Shown one piece after another: positions 11,793 through 21,775 of a stretch of 64,000 bases of DNA. Position numbers and translations under genes: made by a program. Position 1 is the first letter of the stretch; every line of letters begins with the position of its first letter. Location of the stretch: the NCBI GenBank assembly GCA_015680685.1, contig MNCI01016384.1, positions 156,017 through 220,016 on the forward strand, given 5' to 3'. The stretch comes from Gnetum montanum. Taxonomy: Eukaryota > Streptophyta > Gnetopsida > Gnetales > Gnetaceae. The notes under the pieces were generated by a model, which ran no database searches, was not told the origin of the DNA, and worked only from the letters and a program-made list of their open reading frames with translations.

Positions 11793-12060
11793 TTAACTAC
11801 TAAGTTTATTTGGAGGTATCTGGGCCTTGGTGTTGCCAGAGACCAGCAGGCACCTCAATCCTGTTCGAGGACACTCGTTGGCGATCGCGTCCCAAACGGT
11901 CACCAACAGTAGGCATCCAAGAGTTGTAAAACATCCAAAGTAGAGAGAACCAATTGTAGGTGAAGATTTGAGGCAGATTGAGTGGAGAAAGACAAGTGTA
12001 GATTTGGTGGCATAACACATATTACCATCTGCATCGAATCTCAAAGACATTCCTATATCT
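11793..12060 (-). pseudogene. CpG-rich minus-strand coding fragment, product not recognised
   Basis: The minus strand has two overlapping open frames. The more protein-like one (12018-11806) reads FTYNWFSLLWMFYNSWMPTV, then a strongly charged GDRLGRDRQRVSSNRIEVP, and ends in GPDTSK followed by a stop. This looks like a membrane-anchored C-terminus followed by a basic tail. The other frame starts MSLRFDADGNMCYATKS. The segment keeps CpGs (GCGATCGCG near 11881-11888) that nearby transposons have lost, so it may be a recently captured or duplicated host-gene exon. I cannot name the gene. Confidence 0.35.
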
Positions 12061-12394
12061 TGGGGCTTTCATAGATCATGATATGTATTCTCTTAACTTT
12101 TCTTTCATAGCATTAAATATAAAGTTGTAATTTCTTTGTCTGATCAAATTATTTTATGAATTTCTCTATTCTTGGATTTAACATTTGAAATACATTTTTA
12201 CATAGTTTCATCTAGTAACAAATCCTCGAAGTCCTCAAGCAATCAATAAACCATTTGAGGCACTCATGGATCCTTTTTGAGGCTTGTGGATCCACAGGTC
12301 AAACTATTTCACATAAGAATCTTTGCTACTTCCAACATTGAATTTTTCCATTGCTACAGTTTTTGGAGCTAGAAGGAGGACCTCTGCCTAACTT

Positions 12395-12565
12395 CTTAGG
12401 AAAAAATCCACATGTTAGAGTTTCATAAGTTGCAACTTTTACAAGTTGGACTCTCACACACTGGAAGTTCCACACATTGGAAGTTCCACATGTTTCGTTT
12501 TTCACATGTTGAAGCTTAATAAGTTGAAGCTCCATAAGTTGAAGAAGCCTCACATGCTAAAGATT
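12395..12565 (+). repeat. Imperfect tandem array of ~16-20 bp AAGTTG/CACATGTTG units
   Basis: Units such as CACATGTTAGAGTTTCAT, AAGTTGCAACTTTTAC, ACACTGGAAGTTCCAC, ACATTGGAAGTTCCAC, ATGTTGAAGCTTAAT and AAGTTGAAGCTCCAT follow each other with a period of about 16-20 bases. The array lies just upstream of the family C gag start and may be part of that element's leader or LTR. The minus-strand 75-codon frame across it is a repeat artefact. Confidence 0.55.
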
Positions 12566-12684
12566 TTTTAAATAAAAAGAACGTAACCAAAAAACTTAAA
12601 ACCTTATCATATTTAATCAATTTAATTGGTTCTCCACATTTTATGCATTTTTTTTTGACTATCTTATCAAATAACATAGTACAT

Positions 12685-13301
12685 ATGGCCTCTAACTAGG
12701 AAGTTGTCTAGATTTATGATCCCAAGGATCTTACTATAGTTGAACATAGGTAGTCCCTTAGGTAGATGGAGCTAGAACTAGCTTACACTAATATAAATGA
12801 GAAATATTATAACTTCATTTATGCTAAAATTCAAGTGGGCTTGCTAATTCATTGTAGAGAGTCAAAATTAAAATGTCAGTTTGAGATAATCCACAAAAAT
12901 GGGAAGGAGTATGTTTCCTCCCCCTATGACCAAATTGAACTAATTGAGTTTCATACCTGTATGTTGGTATAAGTAATGGAACAGGATAAGGTAAGTGAAA
13001 AATTCAGTTCAAACCAAAGCCAAGAAGATTAGGATGAATTTGAGGCTATGTATGAACCAAATACATTCCTAGGAAACCTTATGCAATGGTCAGCTCCACA
13101 GGTGGCCAACTCCAACTTTGCACCCCACGTCTTAGTTATAAACTAAAAATAGCCTCTCTCCTCTATGAACCAAGTTTCTAAACCTACCTCCTTATTTACC
13201 TTCATGATCATCTCAATACCTTTTGCTAAAACACGCTAGTCTCAACATGTTTCTCACTCTACCTGATTATTCACATCAATTCCTTTTGTGACTTAACCTT
13301 G
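12685..13301 (+). pseudogene. Family C gag, 5' part (plus copy), before the element D insertion
   Basis: ATG at 12685 opens a frame that continues in register into the 68-codon open piece at 12766-12972. In the first 27 codons there are four stops, all TAG, where Gln (CAG) is plausible (for example MASN-stop-EVV-stop-IYDPKDLTIVEHR). The following YYNFIYAKIQ and FEIIHKNGKEYVSSPYD match the minus-strand copy at 5680-5560. The homology breaks at 13301, where the LTR of element D begins, and gag resumes after 17156. No reverse transcriptase belongs to this copy. Confidence 0.7.
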
Positions 13302-14328
13302 TGGTGCAGGGAAGTAGCACCTTGATAAACCCCAATAAGATCAAATACACAACCTTCAACCATATCTATCTTAGAAAATAATAATAACATAATAAAATGG
13401 AAAAAACCTCCCTTATATTATGATAATTCTCAAAATACATAAAAAAATACATGAAAGATGAAGGGCCAAGCTCAACTCACAACTCTCTATTAATCCGCAA
13501 TTGCTCACAATGGAGTCCAAGCTCAAGATAAGACACTCATAAGAGATTCTCCTAACCTCTCTCAAGTGCCCTTCTTTGCCTTTGACTCAACTTCCTTACA
13601 TAATCTCTCTTCTTACACAAGCTCTCCTCCCTCAAGATCTCTCTCTCTTGTCCTTTGTTGGGATGTTTGACCTTTAGCATTTGTAGTTTGGCCCTTGGTA
13701 CTATAGCACTTGGCACTGCAGCACTTGATATTGTAGCATCAACAATAATGAATTACATCAATATTTAAAAGCAACTGAAAGGTAAAAACCCTAGAAACAT
13801 TTCCTCAACTCAACTTAGTATTCTCCAATAGTTTTCCAAGTCTTCTCATCTGCTCCTCACCTATTTTCATATTGCTTCATTTATTTCCACCTTGCTCTGG
13901 TTATTTCCCAAATTGGAATGAGCATTTTCAGAAGTTTCCGTATGCATTTGGGTCATCTCTAGCTTTGCTTGGATGTCTACTTTTGAAAGCCCGACTTTTG
14001 GGAGAGATGTCTACTATTTTTTGGCAACGTGGTCTATGGACTGAAGACATTTTCACTTTAGGAAAGATGTATTTGAAAAGACATCTTTCTTTTTACAAAG
14101 ACATCTATCCTGAAGGTTCTAGAAATAAATGTGCTCATTTTAATGTTAGGAACCTATGGATGCCTTTGAACAAGTTCCCATAGATTCTAGAACCTTCTAA
14201 ACTTGTCAAAATGAGCAAAAAACACCCCAAAACATGCCAAAACATCCAAGAATTATCCCTAATAAAATAAAAAAGACACATAGTATGTAGGGTAGAGCAA
14301 GGGGATTGGAAGATATGTCCCTACACCA
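13302..14328 (-). repeat. Element D 3' LTR
   Basis: Pairs with 16119-17156. Its 3' terminal base triplet has decayed (TGCAGG in place of TGTAGG on the plus strand). It shares the AACACCCCAAAACATGCC/AACATCACAAAACATGCC block and the AAGACACATAGTATGTAGGG block with its partner. Confidence 0.85.
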
Positions 14329-14342
14329 ACTCTTCCACCCTT
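14329..14342 (-). promoter_or_regulatory. Element D polypurine tract
   Basis: On the minus strand AAGGGTGGAAGAG lies immediately before the 3' LTR start TGGTGTAGG. Its position and purine content fit the plus-strand DNA primer of an LTR retrotransposon. Confidence 0.6.
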
Positions 14343-14639
14343 AAAACTATCAGGCTTCATGATCTTTCACAAGCTAGAAGGCACCATGCCCCCATGAATC
14401 AAGGCCATTACCATAATCATGACTTAATGCATTACAAACATGAGAATAAATATCATTGGAGGTTTTTTTTAGAGCTTTCCTTGCTCATGGAGTCTTTTCC
14501 TCATGCCCCATCATGCTTCGTTCATCTGATCATCTCCTTGAAATGCTTTTCTTGCATCTCCATGATGACTCAAACTTGAAACAAATGAAGAATAAGAAAA
14601 ATAAAAAGGATTAGGCTTTCTTAATCCAACATCCTTTCT

Positions 14640-15985
14640 CTACTTCTTTTTCTCTTCTTCACCTTCTTCTTCTTGGTGTTTTGGATGACTACCACTTAGC
14701 TTTCTTTCATCCCCACAATGTAGATTACCTTCATGTTGCACTTCCATTTTACAGCTAAGATAATCAAATCCATCATCATACTTCACAAATTTATCATTGC
14801 TACAATTAGTAACAAGCATCTTCAAATTCTGGAAAATCATATCATTATTAATGTCTTCATGTACATCAATAATGACCTTCTTATAATGACTACTCTAATA
14901 TCGATCATCATGACACAATTTACCATTATTAGTCTTCCTCTTAATAACAATGGCATCAAAAGTGACAACTTGACTCTCAATCCCATCACAATCACGACAA
15001 TGATCATGATGTTCAACATTGTCATTAAACAAACTACTACCAAGCTAAAGTGAAAAATAGCATCCATCATCTTAGCTTCAACATGAGAGACATTACTACC
15101 ATCAACAAGGTCAAACTCACTATTACTTACCTTTCCATGGCTTCTCCCATTCACTATTGGTTCAACTTGATCTTCAACATGTGGTTGCCTAGTCTCCTCA
15201 AAGCTTGAATGTTCAAGATTCCGAATAGGAGTTTCCAACTCCAATGGCTTCTCCTCTTTAAAGGAATCATCAATAAACTCTTCATCCCACTTTGGAGGTA
15301 CCAAATCAAAAGGTAAACTCTTCATAGTTTTAACATTAGATTCATTAAATCAATCATTCTTCCACATACCTTAGCTAGAAGACTCACCTCTCTTCCATGA
15401 AATAGTCTTAACCTTACTTAGAATCTCCTTTCTGTTGCCAAAAGGTGTAGAAAAATTGCAAAAATAATGAGTATCATACATGCTAGTGCTACCCTTGATC
15501 CTGCTTGAAGAAGTCCCTTGAACTTTGCCACTCTTCTAGCTTAGATCCATCACCTCCCATGACTCATGGGGTAGGAACTTTCCTTGATCAACAACATACA
15601 CCATCTTGGACATTGAATATCTCTTGGTTCCTTTTATGAATCTCTTGGTTTCCTCACTTGAAACCTTTGAGTATTAAGCACTCCTTCGCTCAATAAGAGA
15701 TACTTGAGAACTCCTTTTCTCATTTATCTCTACTTCATCAGACCCTTCATCTTCCTTTCATTCTTGATGTCTAGAAGATATTTTATCAATTCTCCTCAAA
15801 ATATTTCCCATGTTAGTCTTGAATTTCTCCATATCCCTTCTTGAAGTTTCTGTAAAATCTTGGTGCTTGTGAACCTTTACTTTGGGGAGAAATTCTTGCA
15901 TTTCAGCCACAAAAGCTTTAAAGGAGTCCTTAAACTCTTAAAGCTCTTTTCTAAGCTCTTGATATGTCTTCTTCCTTGGATCCAT
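14640..15985 (-). pseudogene. Element D internal ORF, ~448 codons, family not recognised
   Basis: The minus-strand ATG at 15985-15983 opens MDPRKKTYQELRKEL. The same frame stays protein-like to about 15050 with six stops (three TAA, two TGA, one TAG) and no frameshift. One shift near 15050 then moves the reading into the frame that ends at 14640 (EEEGEEEKKK-stop). The N-terminal 80 residues look like a charged coiled coil (FKAFVAEMQEFLPKVKVHKH). A middle part is basic and Ser-rich. A later part is acidic (PPKWDEEFIDDSFKEEKPLE), and after the shift comes a His/Cys cluster, HHDHCRDCDG, that could bind metal. There is no gag major-homology-like region or CCHC knuckle that I can see. Neighbours are only the LTRs. 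It may be a diverged gag or a captured host gene. Confidence 0.6.
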
Positions 15986-16103
15986 AGCTAAAGTAACAAG
16001 AATGATATCTAAAAGAAAATGCACAAATATCCACAACAATTCTCTTTTCATTCAAATAAAACACCAACCTTCAATATAAAAGTGTGAAAACCTCTAAACC
16101 TTT

Positions 16104-16115
16104 GCTCCAATACCA
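16104..16115 (-). promoter_or_regulatory. Element D primer-binding site (initiator Met tRNA type)
   Basis: On the minus strand TGGTATTGGAGC starts three bases after the 5' LTR end CCTACACCA. It differs at two positions from the usual plant TGGTATCAGAGC site, both explained by transitions. Confidence 0.75.
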
Positions 16116-16118
16116 ATT

Positions 16119-17156
16119 TGGTGTAGGGATATAGCACCTTGATAAACCCCAATAGGACCCAATCGATAACTTGTAAGCATATGTATCTTAAAAAATAAGA
16201 ATAACATAATAAAATGGAGAAAACCTCCCTTATATTAAGATAATTCTAAAAATACATAGAAAATACATGAAATATGAAGAGCTAAGCTCAAGTCACAACT
16301 CTCCCAAGGATTTGAGAGGCCACACTTGTTCTCTCTTAATCCTCAATTGCTCACAATGGAGCCCAGGCTCAAGACAAGAAACTTATAAGAGATTCTCCTA
16401 ACCTCTCTTAAGTGCTTTTCCTTTCCTTTCATTCAACTTCCTTTCACAAGATCTCTTCTTGCATAAAATCTCCTCCCTTAATTGCTCTCTCTGTTGCCCT
16501 CTGTTGGGATGTTTCACCTTTAGCATTTGCACTTTGTACCTTGGCACTATAGCACTTGGTGCTACAGCACTTGGCAAAATGCAGTACCTAATGAATTACA
16601 TCAATATTTATAAGTAACTAGAAGGTAAAAATCCTAGAAACCTTTTCCCAATTCAACTTGAGGTTCTATAGTTGTTTCGTAAGTCTTCTCACCTTCTCCT
16701 CAGCTATTTCCATCTTTCTTTGACTATTTCTTGAACTAGAATGGGCATTTTTGGAAGTTTTCCCATGTGTTTGGGTTGTCTCTAGCTTTGTTGGGATGTC
16801 TACTTGAGAAAGCCTTACTTTTACGAGAGACATCTACTATTTTTGGGAGATTTCTTCTATGGATTGAAGATGTCTTCACTTTAGGAAAGAGATTTTTGGA
16901 AAGATGTCTTTCTTTTTGCAAAGATGACTATCCTAAAGGTGCCAAAAATAAAAGGGCTCATTTTGATGTTGGGAGCCTTTGAATACCTCCCAACAATTTC
17001 GCATAGACCCTAGAACTTCCTAAACTCATCAAAATGAGCAAAAAACATCACAAAACATGCCAAAACATCCAAAAATCATCCCTAACAAAATCAACTCAAA
17101 AAGACACATAGTATGTAGGGTAGAATAAGGAGATCAGAAGAGGTGTTCCTACACCA
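16119..17156 (-). repeat. Element D 5' LTR
   Basis: Direct repeat partner of 13302-14328, followed on the minus strand by the primer-binding site. Both ends read TGGTGTAGG...CCTACACCA with minor decay (TGGTGTAGGAACACC at the minus-strand start). Confidence 0.85.
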
Positions 17157-18500
17157 AATTTTTCCAAATGATCATCACTTGTGGTATCTACCACATTCCC
17201 TCCTTTATCCATACTAACAGGCCCTTATTTAGGGCCCTAGGCTTCAAAAATATTCCATACTCCCTTTGTTCCTTTCATCCCTCATGTTTTAATTCAAACG
17301 TACTTCTCCTTGTCTAACGCACCTATGATGTTGGTCATGCAACAACTTTAGTCCATTCCAATGCTCATATCATGGACCTAGATCATTCAACCTCCTCCTC
17401 AACCATTAGTACAAACACCATAGCTCATAGGGATTATCCAAGATTTGAATGAATCCTTCCAAATGATTCAAGACCTCACCAAATATTTTTGGGAGCTTAA
17501 AGCTAGTGCAACACAAATGGTAAAGATTATATACTTCTACCAAGATGACCTTATCTACCCTTCCATATCTCAAATCATATTACTTGTAGGTATACCTATA
17601 CCAAACTTCATCAAATATAATGGTAAAGGAATATTAATGCACATCTGGTTACCTTCCATTTTGAATGCCTCCAATTGGAAGCTTGGCCACATACAATACT
17701 ACATATTTTCCCTATTTTCCTCAAGGGAAAGACTTTAGATTGGTATTAAAACTTGCCTATAGGTTCCATATCTTCTCTTGAGGACTTAATAAACTAGTTT
17801 GTCAATTGCTTTAGATACAACTTGAAGCCTAAAACCATATTGGACTAACTTATGAAAGCAAAGAAGGGACCACTTGAACTAGTCCAAAGGTTCATTCAGA
17901 GATGGAATTCAATGCTCAATAAGATTTTAGAGCCTATCTCTAAAACTCACCTCTTGGTCATCTTCAAGGAAGTGGTAAATGACTTCATCAAGTTAAAGCT
18001 CTACTACTTATATTCTCAATTATTCAACTAAGCCTTTTTACAGACTAAGAACATCGAGGAGGCTATTGAGGCCAATAATGATTTGGCCTATGTGGCCTAC
18101 AAAAACCAACACATGAGAAGGGATAGGAAGAAAACTAAGCAAGAACAAACAACTATGGCTGTAGTATCCAAGGATACAAAACAAACAAAAATGTGGAGAT
18201 CACTACCATGTAACACATCTTCCAACTCATCTCAACCATCTACCTCATATGCCCCAAATCAACCAAGATCAAACTTTGGGTAGAGGGATAGGACTAAGTA
18301 CCCTAAGTTGCCTAGGAAGTCCTCTAAGCTTTTAGATCAATTTATTACATACAATCATATACAACAGAAGCAAATATCTAAGGAATCTCATAAGAGGCAC
18401 AATCATCTTTGTGACATAGCTAGAGACCCAATGATAGCAACTAAAGATGATCCAAAACTACCAAAGTATTTTAGACTTGATAGGTTTTTCCTTTACCATC
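17157..18500 (+). pseudogene. Family C gag, 3' part (plus copy)
   Basis: This is the continuation of the capsid gene after the element D insertion. The frame at 17445-17738 reads SFQMIQDLTKYFWELKASAT, VKIIYFYQDDLIYPSISQ and IPNFIKYNGKG. The gag core then gives LPIGSISSLEDLI near 17755-17790, NLKPKTILD, and FIQRWNSMLNKILEPISKTH near 17890-17950 in shifting frames. The order matches the minus-strand copy (4890-4440). Stops and shifts make it non-functional. A basic, Gln/Ser-rich tail follows (18083-18283). No zinc knuckle is seen. Confidence 0.7.
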
Positions 18501-19400
18501 AAATGGTTAGTCATGATGTTTATTTTTTACTAGCATTGAAATATGACATCTAGAAGATGATTGATCATGGGAAGCTAGTGTTGAATGAGCCCAACTATCC
18601 AAACACCAATAATAACCGTTACATTGTAGCTTCCTTCATAATAAAAAAATAGTCTAATCCTCCTAGGGAACCATTTATTATTAAGATACCACCTCAATTC
18701 CAGAACATAAAGCCTAAAATCCCCTTCATCATTAGGGTACAACCACCTTCAACCCCTAAAAAGCCTTTCAGCTTACGTGTCCCATCTTTAGTGGCATGAA
18801 CCTCACAACCCAGACTAGAAGTTATGAAACCTTCTAAGCTTAAGGAACCATTTGTTATTTGGGTTCCTTCACCATTTATAAAACAAACCTATGATAAACC
18901 ATGACCAAAGCTTACCTATAGTGGCTAATAACTCAATGATTAATAAGAAACCAATACCACAAAGTGACAAAAATAACCTAGTGCTACACCAACAACTAAG
19001 CCCACTAAGTATAGCCAACAAAAAAAGGCTTGGAAGTAAGCTTACCTACCAAAGTCTACACCAAGATTAACTACACCCATGAACAAGGGATTCAAGGCAC
19101 ATACTTTTAAATATGAGTCAAAGATCCTATGAATGATTAAGGAAATCAAGACCACCAAGACTACAAGATCACATGCTAAGGGAAAGAATTTCCTCATAGT
19201 AATGGAATAGTTCAAATAATCCCTTAAGCAAAAGAACATATCCTTAAACCTATATAACCTAGTCATGACTTATGTTTCTCATAGAGATGCACTAGCTCAA
19301 ATATTGACTTCTATTCCTATGATTGGAGACATGCCTACTAACAAAGAGTCTATCCATTCTTTCATTAAGCAAACTTCACTTAGGGAAAATAAGCATCAAC
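18501..19400 (+). pseudogene. Family C proline-rich linker (plus copy)
   Basis: Reads LNEPNYPNTNNNRYIVASF, REPFIIKIPPQFQN, IPFIIRVQPPSTPKKPFSLR, then the basic KGFKAHTFKYESKI and KGKNFLIVME. It is the homologue of the minus-strand linker at 2966-3710. Most interrupting stops are TAG or TAA. The segment connects gag with the protease remnant. Confidence 0.6.
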
Positions 19401-20000
19401 CCATGCTCATGTTCATGTGGATGAGGGATGAAAATTAATGTGATACCATAAACCATTGTTGAGAAACTAGGCATAACTAAAAATAGCAAAGAAACCTATA
19501 CCTCCATGCTTAAGTCATTTAGTGTATCACAAGTGGTAGTTCGATGTTCTATTTCCTTAGACTTTGTCATTGAAAATTTCCTATGTCTGGCCATTTCTTA
19601 GTTGTTGAAGAGGCACTTGATTTTAGCTTGATCCTAGAAAGGTCATCATTAGGAAAGCTTCAAGTGGTCTCATCTCCTATACATCAAGAGATTCATTTAC
19701 CATACATAGGTGGTGAAATTGTCATAGGTTGGGACAACACGTTTCTACCATTAGTCAACAATATCAACATCGATAGAGGTTTAGAGGTGAGGTTTTAAGA
19801 GGAAACTCCCAAAACTCAAGTTGGGATCAGTGACAACAACAAAAACAATAATAACAACAATGTTAAGATTGCTAACTTTATAGTCTTACAATACCAAAGA
19901 GAACGTATGTTGCTGAATGATGAGCGTACACTTGTATAGAAGAGACTTCATGATATATTAAGAATCAAGCAACAAATACACTGTAGACATCTTATTCCTT
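19401..20000 (+). pseudogene. Family C protease remnant (plus copy)
   Basis: The open piece at 19583-19798 reads FLVVEEALDFSLILERSSLG, VVSSPIHQEIHLPYIGGEI and LPLVNNINIDRGLEVRF. It aligns with FLVMEGTLGFNLILGRRWL, IVSSPIQQEIHLP and INNIGIEKESKVEF of the minus copy. The flap-side ILGRPWL signature has decayed to ILERSSLG, and the catalytic Asp region is no longer legible. Two copies of this family end after the protease without any reverse transcriptase, which suggests a gag-protease-only element. Confidence 0.6.
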
Positions 20001-20753
20001 CTTTTTTCAATGGTCATTTGTTCACCTTCATAACCTTATATCATTTTTCATTGTTTATTTTATCCTTATATGCTCTTTTGAGACTATTCGATACTAGTTA
20101 GACAAGTGTGACCATGACATGCAAAGCCCTAAAACTGGCAAGACCATGGCAAGATAAAGCCTAAAACTAGCAACATGTGGCCTACCAAGGTCTAAAACTT
20201 GCAAATTTGTGGTCTTCCCTTTTATCTCCCTTATGCACACATTATGACCTATTAGCCTCATCGCATTATTTAAAGTTTTTTCTTTAAATGTTATGCCTCA
20301 TTTTATAGTTTTGTATCCTATTGCCAAATTTTATTTTGTAGCCTTGTTGTTTTAACTCATAGCTATAAAAATATAAAACATAAAATTTAAAATTTATAAA
20401 ATATAAATAGCCAAAAATTTTTAAAATCAAAATAGAACCCATAGTCACATTGTGTGACATATGACATAAAATAAAATATATAGAATGTCCATGTCCTATA
20501 GCCATAGTTGCATTATGCAAAAAATGACAAAAAAGAATAATAATACATAGTCTCCAAGGCTATGATAACCAAGATAATAAAAAACTATAGTAGCATAATA
20601 GAAACAAAAAAGCATGACAGGTCCATCAGTGGCCAAAAACTAAGTCATAATGAGGAGGAAGATCATCATCATCAACATTAATGTCAATCATAATCATAGT
20701 CTTGGGCCTGTGAACAATAAAAACATGTAACCATTAATACATAAAATGATCGT
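20001..20753. other. Non-coding DNA between family C protease and family A LTR
   Basis: AT-rich with no protein-like frame. It contains the small tandem repeat at 20125-20215. It may be the 3' untranslated part of the family C copy, but no LTR can be delimited. Confidence 0.4.
20125..20215 (+). repeat. Three-copy ~31-32 bp tandem repeat
   Basis: CTAAAACTGGCAAGACCATGG, CTAAAACTAGCAACATGTGG and CTAAAACTTGCAAATTTGTGG start at 20129, 20161 and 20192, giving spacings of 32 and 31 bases. Found only here in the window. Confidence 0.6.
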
Positions 20754-21614
20754 TGATGAGTGGCGAGTTTAGCTTATGCCCAACCATACAAATTACAAAG
20801 CGTTCATGCATGATCCAGTCCAATTCCAAGGACTTCTAGCCTTCTAAGTACACTAGTTCTAGGAGGTGAAACTAATTATTGCAATTGTTGTCTTCCTAGT
20901 TACACTTGTGAGTACAAGGGTATAGTTAAGTATGATTGAGGCATATGATTTTTATCATTTTTATGTTTTTGTGTTCTAAGTCACCTAAGAATAAAGAATA
21001 ATGAATAAAAGTAATTAATTACTAAATTAATATAACTAGCTAACACTTAACTTATCCTAGCATAAGCATACATTCCCACTTGTGCACATCATGAACACAT
21101 ATAATGCTACCAGGTTACGAAACATTAAGCATTATTGGATTTACCAAGCATTTCATGTATGCTTGAAGTGGTCATACTTATGTGTTTTAATTAATCACTA
21201 TTTAATATAGATTAATTAATTAATTAATTAAAACATTAAAGGAATTTACTTAAAATATTAAATGCATAAAGTAAAAAATTAATCTATTTCAAAGTGCTAC
21301 AAGGTTTATCAGAAAGCTCATCTTTATTACAACACACATTGAAATGCTTAGGTATAATAGTACTCAAATAAAGATTTCTACAATCTTTGACTCCTACTAT
21401 AGGCACTTAGAAAATATTCTAACTTCTAAATGATAAAACTGCAAGAGCTTTGCTACAACTATGAGACTTGATTCCATAAATGCAGTTGAAGATGCACATT
21501 TATAGGTAGAAATAGGGGCCTTGTCGATGGGTACATGTCAATGGGGCAAATCCCACATTGACGAGATTATGTTGACAGGATCACGTTGATGTGACCAACC
21601 ATGAAACTTCATCA
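20754..21614 (-). repeat. Family A LTR, minus orientation (3' LTR of a truncated copy)
   Basis: On the minus strand it starts TGATGAAGTTTCATGG at 21614 and ends CCACTCATCA at 20754. It matches the family A LTRs at 31318-32218, 50052-50908 and 62321-63207, including CTATAAATGTGC/CCTATAAATGTG at the TATA box and the AATAAAGATGAGCTTTCTGAT block. The sequence just beyond its end (ACGATCATTT on the minus strand) is not a primer-binding site, whereas the DNA before its start (21775-21615) matches the family A 3' untranslated region. It is therefore a 3' LTR. Confidence 0.8.
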
Positions 21615-21775
21615 TACCTGCATGACTAAATGAAAACTTGTCCTCAAGTGCTTTACAAAATTTGGAAAGGTATGGGATTATTAACACACAAAACAAACAT
21701 ACAAACAACACAATAAAACTAAGTGCCTAAGTGTACTATTTTAAAATAATTACAAAATTTTGGTGTTCAAGATAA
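21615..21775 (-). mobile_element. Family A 3' untranslated region (minus copy)
   Basis: The minus-strand sequence GAACACCAAAATTTTGTAAT, the TTGTTTTG-rich stretch and CCATACCTTTCCAAATTTTG match the DNA before the 3' LTR of the complete family A element (62160-62320). At 21775/21776 the homology stops abruptly, and plus-strand family A gag begins. Confidence 0.75.

Larger units (their letters stand above)
13302..17156 (-). mobile_element. Element D: non-autonomous LTR retrotransposon nested in family C gag
   Basis: Two direct repeats of about 1.03 kb (13302-14328 and 16119-17156) share TGGTGTAGG...CCTACACCA ends and long blocks such as CACCTTGATAAACCCCAATA. They flank a 1.79 kb interior. The primer-binding and polypurine sites show that the element reads on the minus strand, so the right repeat is its 5' LTR. 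The interior has one unfamiliar ORF and no protease, RT or integrase, so the element must have relied on another element. It interrupts the plus-strand family C gag. The flanking 5-mers (CCTTG and AATTT) do not match, so no target duplication is visible. Confidence 0.85.

Noticed and set aside
13297-13301. Target-site duplication for element D
   Set aside because: CCTTG on the left and AATTT on the right do not match, although both LTR ends are clear.
14733-15053. Plus-strand 106-codon frame in element D
   Set aside because: Antisense shadow of the minus-strand ORF. Composition is Ile/Thr/Asn-rich with no signature.
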